Below, in pieces: positions 1 through 12,200 of a stretch of 64,000 nt of DNA. The notes beneath the pieces were generated by a model. That model did no database searches and was not told where the DNA came from. It saw only the letters and a program-made list of their open reading frames with translations. Numbering within the stretch: the stretch's first letter is position 1; each line of letters begins with the position of its first letter. Source of the stretch: Amycolatopsis taiwanensis DSM 45107 (lineage in GTDB: Bacteria; Actinomycetota; Actinomycetes; Mycobacteriales; Pseudonocardiaceae); assembly GCF_000519205.1 (NCBI RefSeq), contig NZ_JAFB01000034.1, positions 41,204 through 105,203 on the forward strand, read 5' to 3'. The position numbers were made by a program, and so were the translations under genes.

Positions 1-1017
1 GTTGTTCAGGTTGAACACCCGGACACCCTTTTTGGTATCGGCGACATAAAGCTTGTCGCCGGCCACCGTCAGCCCACCCGCGTGGCTCTTCACCGGTTTG
101 AAGTTTTTGCCGTTCTTGGTGGGCTCCACCAAGAGCACATGCCGGTAAACGGGTTTTTTGGGGTTGTCGTAGTTGACCAGCGTGACCCGAGTGCCCGCCT
201 TGCTTTTGCCCGACTTGTCGTACCAGCTGACCGCGATGAACTTGTGATTGGTGCCCGTCGCGCCCGGCTTGGTGTCCCAGTCACCGGTCACTCCCTGTGG
301 GTACCACTTCTTGCTCTTCCCGTCCTTCTTGTCCCACTTGAAGCCGACCGCGCCCTTGACGGGCGTGTTCTTGGTCGCCTTGGCCTTGTGGTTCGTGTCT
401 TTAAGGACGTCGTCCAACGTGGCGTGCGGGATCTTCCGGTTGAGCGCGGCGAGCTGTTTCGCGTTCTTCGTGGAGTGATCCGAGAGCGAGACCGATTCCG
501 ACTTCTTCGACGATGTCTTGGTCTTCGTCGGTGTCTTGGACTCGGCCTTCGTCTTGGCCGGCGTCTTCGTCGGTGCAACCGACGGCGTCTTCGACCCTGA
601 CGTCGGCTTGGGTGTCGATGTCGGCGTTGGCTTCGGTGATGGTGTCTTGGTCGGTGTCGGTGTCTTCGTTGGTGTGATCGACGGCGTCTTCGACCCTGAT
701 GTTGGCTTGGGTGTCGATGTCGGCGTTGGCTTCGGTGATGGTGTCTTGGTCGGTGTCGGTGTCTTCGTTGGTGTGATCGACGGCGTCTTCGACCCTGACG
801 TCGGCTTGGGTGTCGACGTCGCCTTCGGCTTCGGTGACGGCGATGGCGATGGCGACGGCTTGGACGTAGACGACGAGCCGCCGTCAGCCGAAGCGTTGCT
901 AACCGCCGACGCTGATGCGGTACCGAGTACCGAACACAAGACCCACAACACCAGCCCGCACGCCGCTCCCGCGGCGAACACCCACAGCATCCGACGCAAC
1001 AACCGGGCAACGGTCAT
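1..1017 (-). CDS. Secreted beta-propeller-like protein, N-terminal part (runs off the left edge)
   Basis: The start is the ATG at 1017. The first ~45 residues (MTVARLLRRMLW..., then a hydrophobic stretch ending near ASASA) are almost identical to those of the giant gene at 3111 and form a signal peptide or anchor. A Ser/Pro/Lys/Thr-rich stalk follows (about 840-480). The part near the left edge reads with short motifs such as FIAVSWYD, YRHVLLVEP and AGGLTVAGDKLYVADT, the style of actinobacterial secreted proteins with propeller blades. The product is probably surface-exposed or exported; its substrate is unknown. The 3' end lies outside the window, so the total length cannot be given. Family assignment rests on motif recall only. 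Confidence 0.75.
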   Translation of the reverse strand, partial: MTVARLLRRMLWVFAAGAACGLVLWVLCSVLGTASASAVSNASADGGSSSTSKPSPSPSPSPKPKATSTPKPTSGSKTPSITPTKTPTPTKTPSPKPTPTSTPKPTSGSKTPSITPTKTPTPTKTPSPKPTPTSTPKPTSGSKTPSVAPTKTPAKTKAESKTPTKTKTSSKKSESVSLSDHSTKNAKQLAALNRKIPHATLDDVLKDTNHKAKATKNTPVKGAVGFKWDKKDGKSKKWYPQGVTGDWDTKPGATGTNHKFIAVSWYDKSGKSKAGTRVTLVNYDNPKKPVYRHVLLVEPTKNGKNFKPVKSHAGGLTVAGDKLYVADTKKGVRVFNLNN

Positions 1018-1315
1018 CAGACCGCCACCGCCAGGGTGAAGCAGCCGCATGCGAATCGGGATACACGCCATCGGAAACTACGCTCCAAAAGGTCATCAGC
1101 AGCCGGCCATCGACCGCATCAACAGAAGGGAAAACGAACCGAATCCGGCCCTCGACACACCGAGAACCACCGGGCTCTGCCACGGCCAACTCACACAGCA
1201 GAAACCACACCGCACGACGCGCGAAAACCAGCACATCAACAGCGGACGCTCAACCGATCACACCCACGGCACGCGAGTCTTCAGCGTGCCAGGAGATGAC
1301 CTCGGGCAAGATCCT
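890..1315. repeat. Inverted repeat, left arm (promoter plus signal-peptide coding start)
   Basis: This arm matches 2815-3240 in opposite orientation. Conceptual translations of the two arms in the same antisense frame share 38 identical residues at their start and continue to match patchily for about 425 bp. The arm covers the first codons of the gene at 1017 and its upstream region. A 15-bp insertion or deletion and scattered substitutions show that the copies have diverged outside the coding start. Confidence 0.8.
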
Positions 1316-1473
1316 AATCCGCAGGGGGATCATGCGTCAACTCAGGCCACAGCCGATCCTGGTCGTGACCGAGACCCCCATTGCTTAGTGGGCGTGGCGT
1401 TGCGCGCCACCGGCACCCACCGGCACTGCCCGGTTTTCCGATGGCCGGCGTCGCAGACGTAGCCGGGGGGATC

Positions 1474-1608
1474 AACCTGAACGTCGGCACCGGACTGCGC
1501 GCGATGTCCGAACGACTCCACGCAGTCGGGGGCGGGTCGAGACGCGGCGCGACGGCGACTGGTTCCTGCTCGACGCCATCGTCCCGCTCACGGAAGGAGA
1601 TCGCGGAT
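1474..1608 (+). pseudogene. Sensor histidine kinase, C-terminal remnant (frameshifted)
   Basis: The G2-box region of a DesK/NarX-type kinase ATPase domain is readable as GTGLRAMSERLHAVGG. After a frame change it continues as DGDWFLLDAIVPLTEGDRG and a stop. The stop overlaps the ATG of the next remnant in an ATGA arrangement, as is usual for kinase-regulator pairs. The rest of the kinase is missing, so this is a dead fragment. Confidence 0.65.
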
Positions 1609-1836
1609 GATCCGCATCCTCGTCGCCGACGACGAGCACCTCGTCCGCGATGCGATCACCGGTCTGCTCGACCTGAAGGTCGTTTTCGAGGTCATCGGCC
1701 AGGCCGACTCCGGCGACGAGGCGCTCGCCGCGGCGCCGCGCCTACGACCCGACGTGGCGCCGCTCAGACGTGGCGCTGCTCAACCTGCAGATGCCGGATC
1801 CCGGCGGCATCGAGGTCGCGCGACGATTCGCGGTTA
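1607..1836 (+). pseudogene. Response regulator, N-terminal receiver remnant
   Basis: The frame starts MIRILVADDEHLVRDAI, the acidic pocket and first helix of a receiver domain, and reaches RPDVA. A frameshift near 1755 moves the phosphorylation-site region into another frame (VALLNLQMPDPGGIEVARRF, where the usual phospho-Asp position reads Asn). The DNA then changes abruptly to IS630-like sequence. The output DNA-binding domain is absent. With the kinase scrap just upstream this was a NarL/DesR-type two-component pair. Confidence 0.7.
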
Positions 1837-2430
1837 AGTCGACGCGGGGGATGGCCAGCTACATCGCCCGCACCGAGGGTGTGTCCGTGTCGCATCACTA
1901 TGTGGCGAAGCTGTGGCGGGACAAAGTGATTCAGCCACACCGGCAGGCTACCTTCAATATCAGTAACGATCCGGAATTCGCGGACAAGGTCGCCGACATC
2001 GTCGGACTGTATCTGGAGCCGCCCGGTGGCGCTGGACGTCGGCGCCGGTGAGGTGTTCGGCGAATGTCACCCGGTCCGCAACGGCGCGAACTTTCTGGTG
2101 TTCTTGACGAAAGCGGTGAAATTCCACGCGGGCAAGTAGATTTTCGTAGTGCTGGACAACCTGTTCATTCACGCCACCCCCGACCCAGACGTGGCTGGAT
2201 GCTCATCCGAGCGTGCAGTTTCACTTCATCCCGAAGAGAGCCTCGCGGGTCAACCGGATCGAGACCCGGTTCGGGATCATCACCCGTCAGTCGATTCGCC
2301 GGGGCGCCTTTTCCAGCGTGAAGGTGCTGATCAAGCAGATCCGGGACTACATCGCGCACTGGAACACCAACCCGAAGCGTCAGGGGCCGGCATTGCGAGT
2401 GCCGGCCAGATGACTACCACAAGTGCAGAA
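1837..2430 (+). mobile_element. Degenerate IS630-family transposase
   Basis: An HTH-like part (GMASYIARTEGVSVSHHYV, LWRDKVIQPHR) and a link (DIVGLYLEPP) are followed, after an internal deletion, by the DDE core in pieces. These are VVLDNLFIHATPD, then in another frame FHFIPKRASRVNRIETRFGI and RQSIRRGAFSSVKVLIKQI. Each matches the expected order in IS630 transposases. An in-frame stop near 2138, at least two frame changes and missing ends show that it is inactive. It cut into the response regulator remnant. Confidence 0.75.
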
Positions 2431-2814
2431 GATCTGTCGCCACTCGACAGTGATCCACGCGAGCTCATACAACTTGACTCCGGCGGTGAGGTTAGCGCCT
2501 ACGTTCTCGCCAACCCTCGGTAGCTTCACCGGTTAGCCCAGCGAGCCGGCATCGACCTGCCCATCATGGGGGTGAATCTGAGATCGGTCTTCGTCGTAGG
2601 TGGCGGCTGGACCACCAAGCTACAGCTGGCCACCAGGAAGGTACAGAACCCACTCGCGCCGGTGCCGGGGCAGGCCGGTGGGAGACCACCTGTCTTCGAG
2701 GCGGCGCCGCGACGTGCTTGATAGGCATTGCAACTGTTCCTCACGTCAGAGGTTGGCATCGAACCCGGGGCGGTGCAGTAGCGCGGGGTTGACGGGCGAT
2801 CCTGCTGTGGATAA
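2431..2814. other. No intact gene; decayed DNA between the IS remnant and the right repeat arm
   Basis: Short open frames exist in several phases, but none has a ribosome binding site or a recognisable domain. The first ~90 bp may still be the transposase tail (a TSAEDL-like stretch where IS630 enzymes carry an Ala-Asp/Glu-Glu-Ile motif). Confidence 0.5.
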
Positions 2815-3240
2815 GGTCTCGCCCAAGGTCATTTCACGGTGCGCTGAAGACCCGCGTGCGGTGATTGTGATCGGTTGAGCGTCCGCTGATGGCGTGCTGG
2901 TTTTACGCGCGTCGTGCGGTGTGGTTCCTGCTGTGTGAGTTCGCCACAACAGAGCCTGGTGGTCCTCGATGTACCGGGGACCGGATTCTGCTCGATCTTC
3001 CTTCTGCTGATGCGGTCGATGGGCCATTCGGCCCGGCGCTGCTATGACCTCTTGGAGCGTAGTTTCCGATGGCGTGTACCCCGATCCGCGTGCGGCCAGG
3101 TGGCGGTCTGATGACCGTTGCCCGGTTGTTGCGTCGGATGCTGTGGGTGTTCGCCGCGGGAGCGGCGTGCGGGCTGGTGTTGTGGGTCTTGTGTTCGGTA
3201 CTCGGTACCGCATCGGCGTCGGCGGTTAGCAACGCTTCGG
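2815..3240. repeat. Inverted repeat, right arm (upstream region plus start of the giant gene)
   Basis: This is the partner of 890-1315. It contains the region upstream of the giant gene, its ribosome binding site and its first ~43 codons. Similarity is highest across the signal-anchor codons and falls off toward 2815. Confidence 0.8.
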
Positions 3241-6200
3241 CTGACGGCGGCTCGTCGTCTGCCTCCAAGCCATCGTCGTCGCCGTCGAAGACACCGTCGC
3301 CAAAGCCGACGCCGACATCGACACCGAAGCCGACGTCGTCGTCCAAGTCGACATCCTCACCGAAGTCGACGTCTACGCCTAAGCCGACGTCGTCGTCCAA
3401 GTCGACATCCTCCCCTAAATCGACGTCTACGCCGAAGTCGACATCCTCACCGAAGTCGACATCGTCGCCTAAGTCGACGTCTACGCCTAAGCCAACGTCT
3501 ACGCCGAAGCCGACAGCCTCGCCTAAACCAACGTCGAAGGCGAAGACGCCGTCGGTTACGCCGACGAAGACGTTGACGGCGTCGGATTCGCCGTATGTGT
3601 TGTCGCCGCAGGTGGTGAAAGAGCGGGCGAAGCAGGCTGGTTACAAGTCGACTGCGGACTACACGAAGGCATACAACGACGCGGCCAAGAAGAAAGCGCC
3701 GGATGTGAAGGCATCGTCGTCGCCGAAGCCGACATCCTCGCCTAAGCCGACGTCTACGCCGAAGCCGACGTCTACGCCGAAGCCGACGTCTACGCCTAAG
3801 CCGACGTCTACGCCTAAGCCAACATCGACGCCTAAGCCAACATCGACGCCTAAGCCGACGTCGTCGCCGAAGCCAACGTCTACGCCTAAGCCGACGTCCT
3901 CGCCGAAGCCAACGTCAAAGGCGAAGCCGTCGTCGTCGCCGTCCGGGGTGAAGACGCCGTCGGTTACGCCGACGAAAGCTCCGGCTGCTTCGCCGCTCTT
4001 GCCGAAAGCGTCGTCGAAGGCGTTGACGGGGTCGGATTCGCCGTATGTGTTGTCGCCGCAGGTGGTGAAGCAGCGGGCGAAGCAGGCTGGTTACAAGTCG
4101 ACTGCGGACTACACGAAGGCCTACAACGCCGCGGCCAAGAAGCAAGCAGCGGTCGCGAAGGCGTCGCAGCAGAAGAGCGCGGCAGCCAAGAAGGCAAGCG
4201 CACAGGCGAGCAAAAACGCCACCCGGAAGGCGGACCAGGCCAAGGGGAAGGACCCGGATCTTCGCGCTTTCAACGATGTCATCAACAGTGGCAGGTCGAG
4301 TCTGACGGTTGTGCCCAAGATTCCGAGGTTCGCGAACAACAAGCCGGTCAACTTCGACGATCCCGGTTCGATGCGGGTAACCCCGAAGGGCAAGAAGTAC
4401 CCGAAGATCTCCACCACGGGTCAGTTGAAGACCGGCGGCTACTACGCGTTGGCATCGGATGGCAAAGGCACCGTCAGCTTCGTGTCCTGTACGACTCAGG
4501 CCGAGTGCGCAAAGAGCAAAGTCTCGCTCGACGCGATGGTCGGAACCAAGCAGAAGGCGTCAATTCTTCCTGGTGGGAAGGCGTCGTCGTACCTCCCCGC
4601 ATCCGGCAAGGGTAAGAATCGTCTGCCGGCGACCCGGGCCAGCAGCAGCAACGGGGAGAATCTGGCCACCAAGGTCGTGGACACCACGGACAAGGGCAAA
4701 CCGGTTCGGGTCGCGAGTACCGACGGTGCGCATGGGGCCATCGCCGTACACGGGAAGGACCTGCCGAAGGTCGACACGACTGGACCGATCACCCACCGTA
4801 CGGTCGCCATTCGTCCTGGCCCGAGTGGTCGCACGACTACCACTGTGAGTGGCAGCACGGTTCGTTACAAGGATCCGAAGCTGGGTGAGGCGAATGTGCC
4901 GGGCGGTGGTTCGCTGAAGGTTGATGCGCCGGCGAAGCGGGACCAGGGCCCTACCCGGATCACGTTGACCGCGGACGAATACACGAATTTCCGGAAGCAG
5001 ACCGGTATTACCGCCAAGGCCGGGCAGAAGGTCAAGGTCGGTACCGACGAAACCAAGTCCGACACGGTACAAATGACGATCGGTGCCAACGGCCGGGCGA
5101 AAGACGCCGCGGTCGTCAAAGGTCGTGGCGAGATCGCCGATACCTACGGCAACAAGGCCAAGGTGGTCACCGGCCGGGACGGTTCCACCGGCAAGGGCGG
5201 CTACGCCGCGTGGGTGTTCGGGCCGAACAAGAACCAACCGGGGTCGATGACCGCGCATGCCGCCGACATCACGGTGACCGAGTCCGACGGCACGGTGATC
5301 CATGACGGGCAGTTCGTGCCCAAGGGCGGCAAGGGCGCCGTCGCCAAGACGGTCACAGACGACTTCGGTGACGCGAAGACGGTTCGCACGGACACCCACA
5401 CGCTTGGCGGTGTCACCGTCGTGTTCCCGGACGCCAAGGGCAAGGGCGGTTTGGTTGCCTGTAGCAACCCGAGCTGTGTGCAGAAGGGCGCGACTCCCGG
5501 CGGAAAGGTCTACGACTATGTCGAGCCGACCAACGGGGTGCTGGCGACGAAGAACCCGGATGGTTCGCTGCGGTACGCGCCGGGCAAGTCCCGTCCCGCC
5601 TACACCGTCGACGAGCGGGTCGCGGCGAACGAGCATGGCCTCGGGAACAAGTCGTTCCTGCCGTTGATGAGCGATGGGCGGTACGCCGGCCTCAGCGACC
5701 AGGAGAAGCAGGCGTACAACGCATCGCTGCCGACGATCACCCTCGCCGACCGAGCCAAGGCAGCCGCGCTGCAACTGCAGGACCAGAAGAAGGATCGTGA
5801 GTTCACCCAGTCGGGCCCGCTGGGCAAGGACCTGAAGACGCTGGCCACGCTGGCGCAGGACCCGGCGAAGAATGCCAAGAAGATCGCCCCCGTGGTAGCG
5901 CGGATCAACAAGCAGGGGTTCGATCTCTTGAAGGACGGCTTGCCCGCGCACAACGCGCTGATGCAGGTGCGGAGCAACACCTACACCGGCACCCCCATCG
6001 ACGCGTTCGACCAGACGAAGGCGGGTGACCGGCAACTGATCGCCGCGCTCGTTCCGGGTTACAACCCGAAGACAGCGCCGACGAGTCAGCAGGTCACCGC
6101 GGCCAAGAACAAGGTGCTGGCCATGCAGAAGCGGGAGGTCGACGCGCTGGCCGGGTTGGCCGCGGCGAAGGACCCGCGCAAGGCCGATGCTTACCGCGGC

Positions 6201-9200
6201 AAACTCGCCGCTGCAATGCATGATCTGCGTGGGGTCGACGCCCAGATGCTGAAGAGCTGGTCCAGCGACGGCTCGAAGGCGACCGGCACCTCGCCGAACA
6301 GTTCGACGGCCTTGCGCAAGTTGGTCGATGAGGGCAAGACCATCGACACCTTTGATCGGTTGGCGAAGTTGCCGCAGGTGCGCAACCCGAAGACCGCCGC
6401 GGACCGCGCACTCGCTGCGGCGGTGGGCGCCGGCAACATCTATGCGCGCGCGAAGTACGAGTCGGCGACCCTGTCCAAGGACGCCACGGCGAACGGGCTC
6501 AAGTTGCCGTCGACGCTGTTGCCCGACCTGCCGGCGGCGTTGGAGTCCCAGGCGCAGAAGGCGAACTTCGACAACTACGACGGTGTCGACTGGAAGCGCG
6601 TCAAGTCCCTGACCCCGCGCGAGCAGGCGGTCGTCCGGGTCCTCAACGCGCCGGCCAAGGATCGCGACCGAATTCTGGATGAAGAGGCCGCGAAGCTCGG
6701 GTACGACAAGACCCAGAAGCAGTATTTCGACATCGCCGTCCGGGCGCAGGACGAGGTGCGGTTGCAGCAGAACGCGATGCTCACCGATGACCAGCGGGCG
6801 AATTTCGCGGCGTATGCGACCAGCGCCTTCGCCACGACATCCAAGGGCACCGAGGCGAACAACGCGCTCGCGACGGCGAAGCTGCTGAACCCGACGACCG
6901 AGGCCGAGTTCTGGCGGGCGTACGGCATCACCGGCACACCGAAGCAGAAGGAAGACACGCTCAAGGCCATGGTCGGGCAGAGCGCGGTCAAACCGGATCG
7001 GTGGGAGGAGAACACCGCTTTCCTGCCGGAGAAGTTCCGCGACCACCTGAATACGGTCCAGCGCGAGTACAGTCCCACGCTCCTCGCAGACGCGATGCAC
7101 AAATCCGGGGAGATGCTCACCTTGCCGCTGATGGGGGCGGTGAACCTGGCGTGGGACGCCGGAGTCGGCCTGAACAACCTGGTTGGTATCGACCTCGAGC
7201 ACGACACCTCGACGTACGCCAACGGCGCTCGGTTCGTGCATCGCGCCGGCGAGGATGCCGCGACCGCGGCCGGTAACGTCTTTCCCTTCTTGACCGCCGG
7301 GACGGCGGACACCGTGGTCAACGGGATCCGTCAAGCGGCCTACAACATCTCCGGCGGAAAGTACGCCGCTCCGGGGCTGACCAAGCGGGCCGGTGAGGAC
7401 GGGTTCGAGTACACGTCCCGGGTGTATCCGATTGCCGGGATATTGCCGAGCATGCTGAAGAACGACTGGGACCGGATTACGAACTGGGAAAAGGCGAAGG
7501 CCGACTTCAGCGCCCACCCGATCTTCGTGCTCGCCGACGCACTGCCGATCACGGGCCCGGTTGGCGGCGCACTGAAGATCGGTGCGGAGGCCGCGGTGCG
7601 GGCCGGCGCCGAAGCCGGTGCACGGGGTGCGGCCACTTCCGCGCTGGCCACGTTCGCTCGCGGTGTCGCGGACGGTGCGCTGAAGCCGGCCGAGATGAAC
7701 CGTGGTCTGCCCGCCGAGTGGGCGGGCCGCGGTAAGGGGGTCGGCGAGGGCGTTCGTTTGTTCCAGGTCGGCGGTAACGGGACCGCGCAGGTTATCGCGG
7801 ACTCGGCGAAGTGGGAGACGCCTGAGGCAGCGGCGAAGGCGGCGGGGCAGGCGACGCTGGCCAAGCATGCGTTGAACGCCGGGCAGAAGGTTGGGGTCTA
7901 CGGCGGTAAGGCGGCCGCGATAGCCGCGCAACTGCCGGCGCGGATCGGCGCCGCTCCGTTCAAGCCGTTCACCGCGGCCGGCAAGGTGCTCGCGCGGGAA
8001 GCCGGCGAAGCCGTCGGCGGTCCTATTGGACGTACGATCACCACGCTTGCCGACGAGGGTCTTTCTCAGCAGGTGATCAAGGGCGCGAGCGAGGTATCGC
8101 GCGCACTTGCGGGTGTGCGGGCCGCCGGTTACAGGAAAGCCGCTGAGGCGGTGGAAAACCGTGGTGTGCAGGCTTCCCAGCAGCGCATCCAGGCGGCCAA
8201 TGGCAGTCGGCAGGAGCCGGGGCCGGCTGCTGATGTTGGTGTTGTCCGGCCGGGTCGTGCCTTGGATGAGGGTGGCGTGGCGGGGCCGCGTGATGCCGCG
8301 GGGCCGGCTGCTGATGTTGGTGTTGTCCGGCCGGGGCGTGCTCCCGCCGAGGGTGGCCTGGCGGAACAGCACAACCTGACCAAGCGCTGGGGGGTCGCCG
8401 GCTGGTTGCGCGGGCGCGCGGTCCGCAACGAGGTCAAGGCCGACTCGGGACTTGCCGGTCTGAACAAGAAGAACCGGGACCTGGCGGAGGCGAAGAACCG
8501 CCTTGGCATGGACGCCCCGAACGTCTTCGAGCGACGCGGGCTGAAGCCGGCGGGAGGCCTCGCGGCAAGGACGGCGGTGGAGGAAGCCTTCAAGGCCGCG
8601 CAGGACAGTCTTCTCGAGAAGAAGGAGCTGACCGAGTTCACCCGCCGGGGACTCGCGGAGCGCGATGACTACCCGCGGGAGGAACAGCGGAACGAGGCTC
8701 AACTGAGGGCCGCCGCCGAGAGACGCGGCGGGTGGGAGATGGTCAAACGCGAGCTGGACCTGCTCTGGGAGGCACGCGGACTCCTGCTCGACGACCTTGC
8801 GAGCCGCTCGGCGTTCGGTCGGTTGCCCGAACACGTTGACGTCGCGGTCCAGAACAAGATCGCGGAGACGAAGAACGGCAACAAGACCGGCACAAAGACC
8901 AAGTCGGGCTCAACCGGGAAGACGAAACGCAACAACGCGCCCGTCGATCCGCAAGGCGGTGGGACCAGGCCCGTGCCATTGCCGGATACACCGCCGCGGA
9001 ACGAGTCCGTCTCGGGCAACCACGAGAGCAGCCGCAGCCGCCGTCGCGACGGCGAGAACAGTGAGGTTCGGCACCCGGGCGAAAGCGCCGGCAACCACCA
9101 GCCATCGGATGGCGCTGAAGTCCGCCCGGATGCTCAGGTCCGCCCGGATGCTCAGGTCCGCCCGGATGTTGAGGTTAGGCCCGCTGAGGTTCGCCCGGAT

Positions 9201-12200
9201 GGCGCCGAGGTTCTGCCGGAGGCCACCGAGCGCTACGCCGACGATATCGGGCAGATCACCGCTGAGAAGAGCGGTGCACTGCGGAAGCTGCAGGACGTGC
9301 TGAACCGCGCCGAGGACGCGGAGTCCGCGCGTGAAGCCGCCCGGGACTACCTGAGCAAGCTGCCCGAAAATCAGGTCGCGGCACTGGTGTTCGAGGTCCT
9401 TGAACACATGAAGCACACCACCGGGAAAGAACCGGACTTCGCTGTTTGGCCGGAACAGATTGCTGGTGTCAAGGGGCTGCTGGACGGCCGCATCGCGCAG
9501 GTGGTCACCGGTGAGGGCAAGACGATCGACGGGCTTGCCGCGACCGCTACCTGGCTGTTGCGCGGCGGTGCGAAGGACATCGAGCTGTGGACCAACAACG
9601 AGGTCAACGCCCGCGAGTTCCACAAAGAGCTGGAAGACTTCTTCGCCCACCTGGACAGCTTGACCGGGTTGCGCTTCCTGGTCGGCCGGGTCCGGGAGGG
9701 CACCACCTCGTGGTGGGACACCTTCCAGGCACACCAAGCGTCTGTGAAGGTCGGTGACGTCCGTGGGTTCATGTTCGACGCGTGGAACAACCGGCACACG
9801 CCAGCGGCGGCGACCAGGTCGGGCTGGGCCGACATCGCGTTGTTCGACGAGGCCGACAACGCCCTGGTCGACCTCCTCCACACCATGCACTTCAAGTCAG
9901 ATCAATTGACCCGGAAGGCCACCCCGCAGGATCAGGCGTTGCTGGCCGAGGCCAACGCCATCGCGAACCGAATCGAGCCCAAGTCGGAGTGGAAGGACCT
10001 CGGCCACGCCGTGTTGACCGCGGAGGATCTGCGTGTACTGCGGGCCCAGGAGGGGATCGAGCTCGGCGCGGACAGCAGGCTCAAGGCGGAGGTCGAGAGC
10101 GCGCTGTCGGCCAAGCTGAAGAACGGTGTGGACTGGCACGAGCTGCAGCACGTTGTGGACTGGAAAGACTTCAACAAGGAGAACCGCGACAGCCAGCCGG
10201 AGTACGCGGTCAAGGACGGCAGGATCGTCATCCTGGACAACGAGGCCGGTGTGGAGCTGAACGGGCGGCGCTGGATGGGCTCGACCGGCGGCGCCCACTC
10301 GGTGCACACCCACCTGGAGTACCAGAACTTCGTGGCGGGCAAGGGGGACGCGGCTCGGTGGGATCTGGTGCAGGTGGACCCGGCCAAACACGAAGGTCTC
10401 ACGGTCGCTCAGCACATTCTCGGTTACGAGAAGGTGGCTGGGATGACCGCGACCGGGGCGGGCCTGGCGGCGAAGCTCAGCGGACGGGACGAACTGGGTG
10501 CGGTCGCGGTAAAGCGGCATTTCGACAACTTCGAAGAACGCCTGACCGACCACGGCACGGTCGAAAACCTGAACACCGCGAGCAAGTTGGCGAACTCGGC
10601 CAATGATGTGGCCAAGATGGCGAAGGACGGCCGCCCGGTCCTGGTCGGGATCAAGTACATCACCGAGCTCTACGAGTATGAGCAACGGCTGATCGATGCG
10701 GGCGTGTCGCCGGAGAAGATCCAGCGCATGGACCACTTCACCACGGCTGAGGAAGCGGCCGGCATGGTGAAACGGGCCGGCGAGCCGGGTGTGGTGACGA
10801 TCGCGACGGGTCAGGCCGCGCGAGGCTTCGACATCAAGCCGCAGGTGTCCGACGGGTTGCACACCGAGATCAACAACGTGTATTCCGCCCGCTTGCTGGA
10901 GCAGTTCCGTGGCCGGTCGGCGCGCAAGGGTGACAACGGAAGTGTGCGGCAAAACATCTCGCTCACCGGGGATGTGGCCCAGGGTTGGCGCTATGACCGG
11001 CCGGCCGAGCAGGCCGTGCTCGCCCCGATCACCGCGGGCAGTAAGGAGGCCAAGTTCGCGGACGTTCTGGTCAAGGCCGCGGCGGATCGGCTCACCAGGC
11101 GGCAGGACAACCCGCGCCCGTGGGACCCGGGCAAGAACCGCAAGCCCGGTGGTGCCTGGTACAACCTGTCGAGCCGGTCCGGTAACGACGGGTCGTCCAT
11201 CGCGACGGGTGATTGGGGTCCGAACCTGGCCGGGATCGACTCCGCGCAACTGGCCTCGGCGGTCGCGGCGATGACGAACCCGAACGTCGTCGTGCCGGGC
11301 GTCACCGCGGAAACCCAAGACCGGTTGGCGCATATGCTCAACGGGCTTACCGGCGGCGACGCCGCAGACCCGATTGCGACGTTGACGCACGCGATTCCGG
11401 GCACATCGCTCGGGGACGTCGCCGAGCGGGTGGCAGGGCTCATCCCGCAGCGCCGGTTCGTCCCGGGTTCGTCCGCCGAACGTGCTCGACTGCTCAACGA
11501 CCAGGCCGACGCGGTGGCCGAGGATGGTGAGAACGGCGCGACCCGTGCGCGCACACTTGGCGAGGACCGCGCGAACGCGGCGGAGAAGGCCGCCCGGGCA
11601 CGGCAGCCCGAGGGGCAGCCATGGTATCTGGGCCGCAAGCAAGCCGCTGCGGCGCGGACCAACGCGGCACGGGCGCGTGCGCAGGGCGAGGCTGTCGCGA
11701 GCGCGATCCGCGCGAATGCCGGGCGGCAGGCAAACGCTGTGCGGGCCGAGGCGGACGCCCGCGCCGCGCAACTGCGCGCCGAGGCCGCGGCGCTCGCCGC
11801 CAGTCACGCCAACCCCATCGGTAATGTCGATCACGGTGACTCGGCGTGGGCCGAGAACACGCTACGCCGGGTCGGGGCGCCGGACGGCGTGATCGGAGCC
11901 GTGAATGGTCTCGACCAGATCGGCCGTCGAGCGTTCTTCGAAATCAGCGGGCTGCCGGAGGGCGAGCAGGTCGCCGCGATGGACGACTTCGTCGTCAGGC
12001 ACGGCTGGGACCCGGTGCTCGTCGAGGCGGCGTTGGCTGTAGTTGGCCAGTTGGGTCGCGAGCGGACCGCGCAAGACCGGTTCGTGGCCGAGCAGGCGCG
12101 GGAAGCCGAGACGGTGCCGTCGCGGTTGCTGCAAGCCGGTGTGCCGCTGAACGTGGTCGCGTCGGCGGGCAAGCTGGATGCCACGTCGCGGCTGGCGTTG

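Noticed and set aside
3265..3940. Short tandem repeats resembling a CRISPR or minisatellite
   Set aside because: The units are in frame, encode a Thr/Pro/Ser stalk and have no unique spacers.
4560..8834. 1424-codon open frame on the minus strand
   Set aside because: It lies wholly antisense to the giant gene, is Arg/Leu/Gly-rich with no domain, and reflects the GC3 bias of the real gene.
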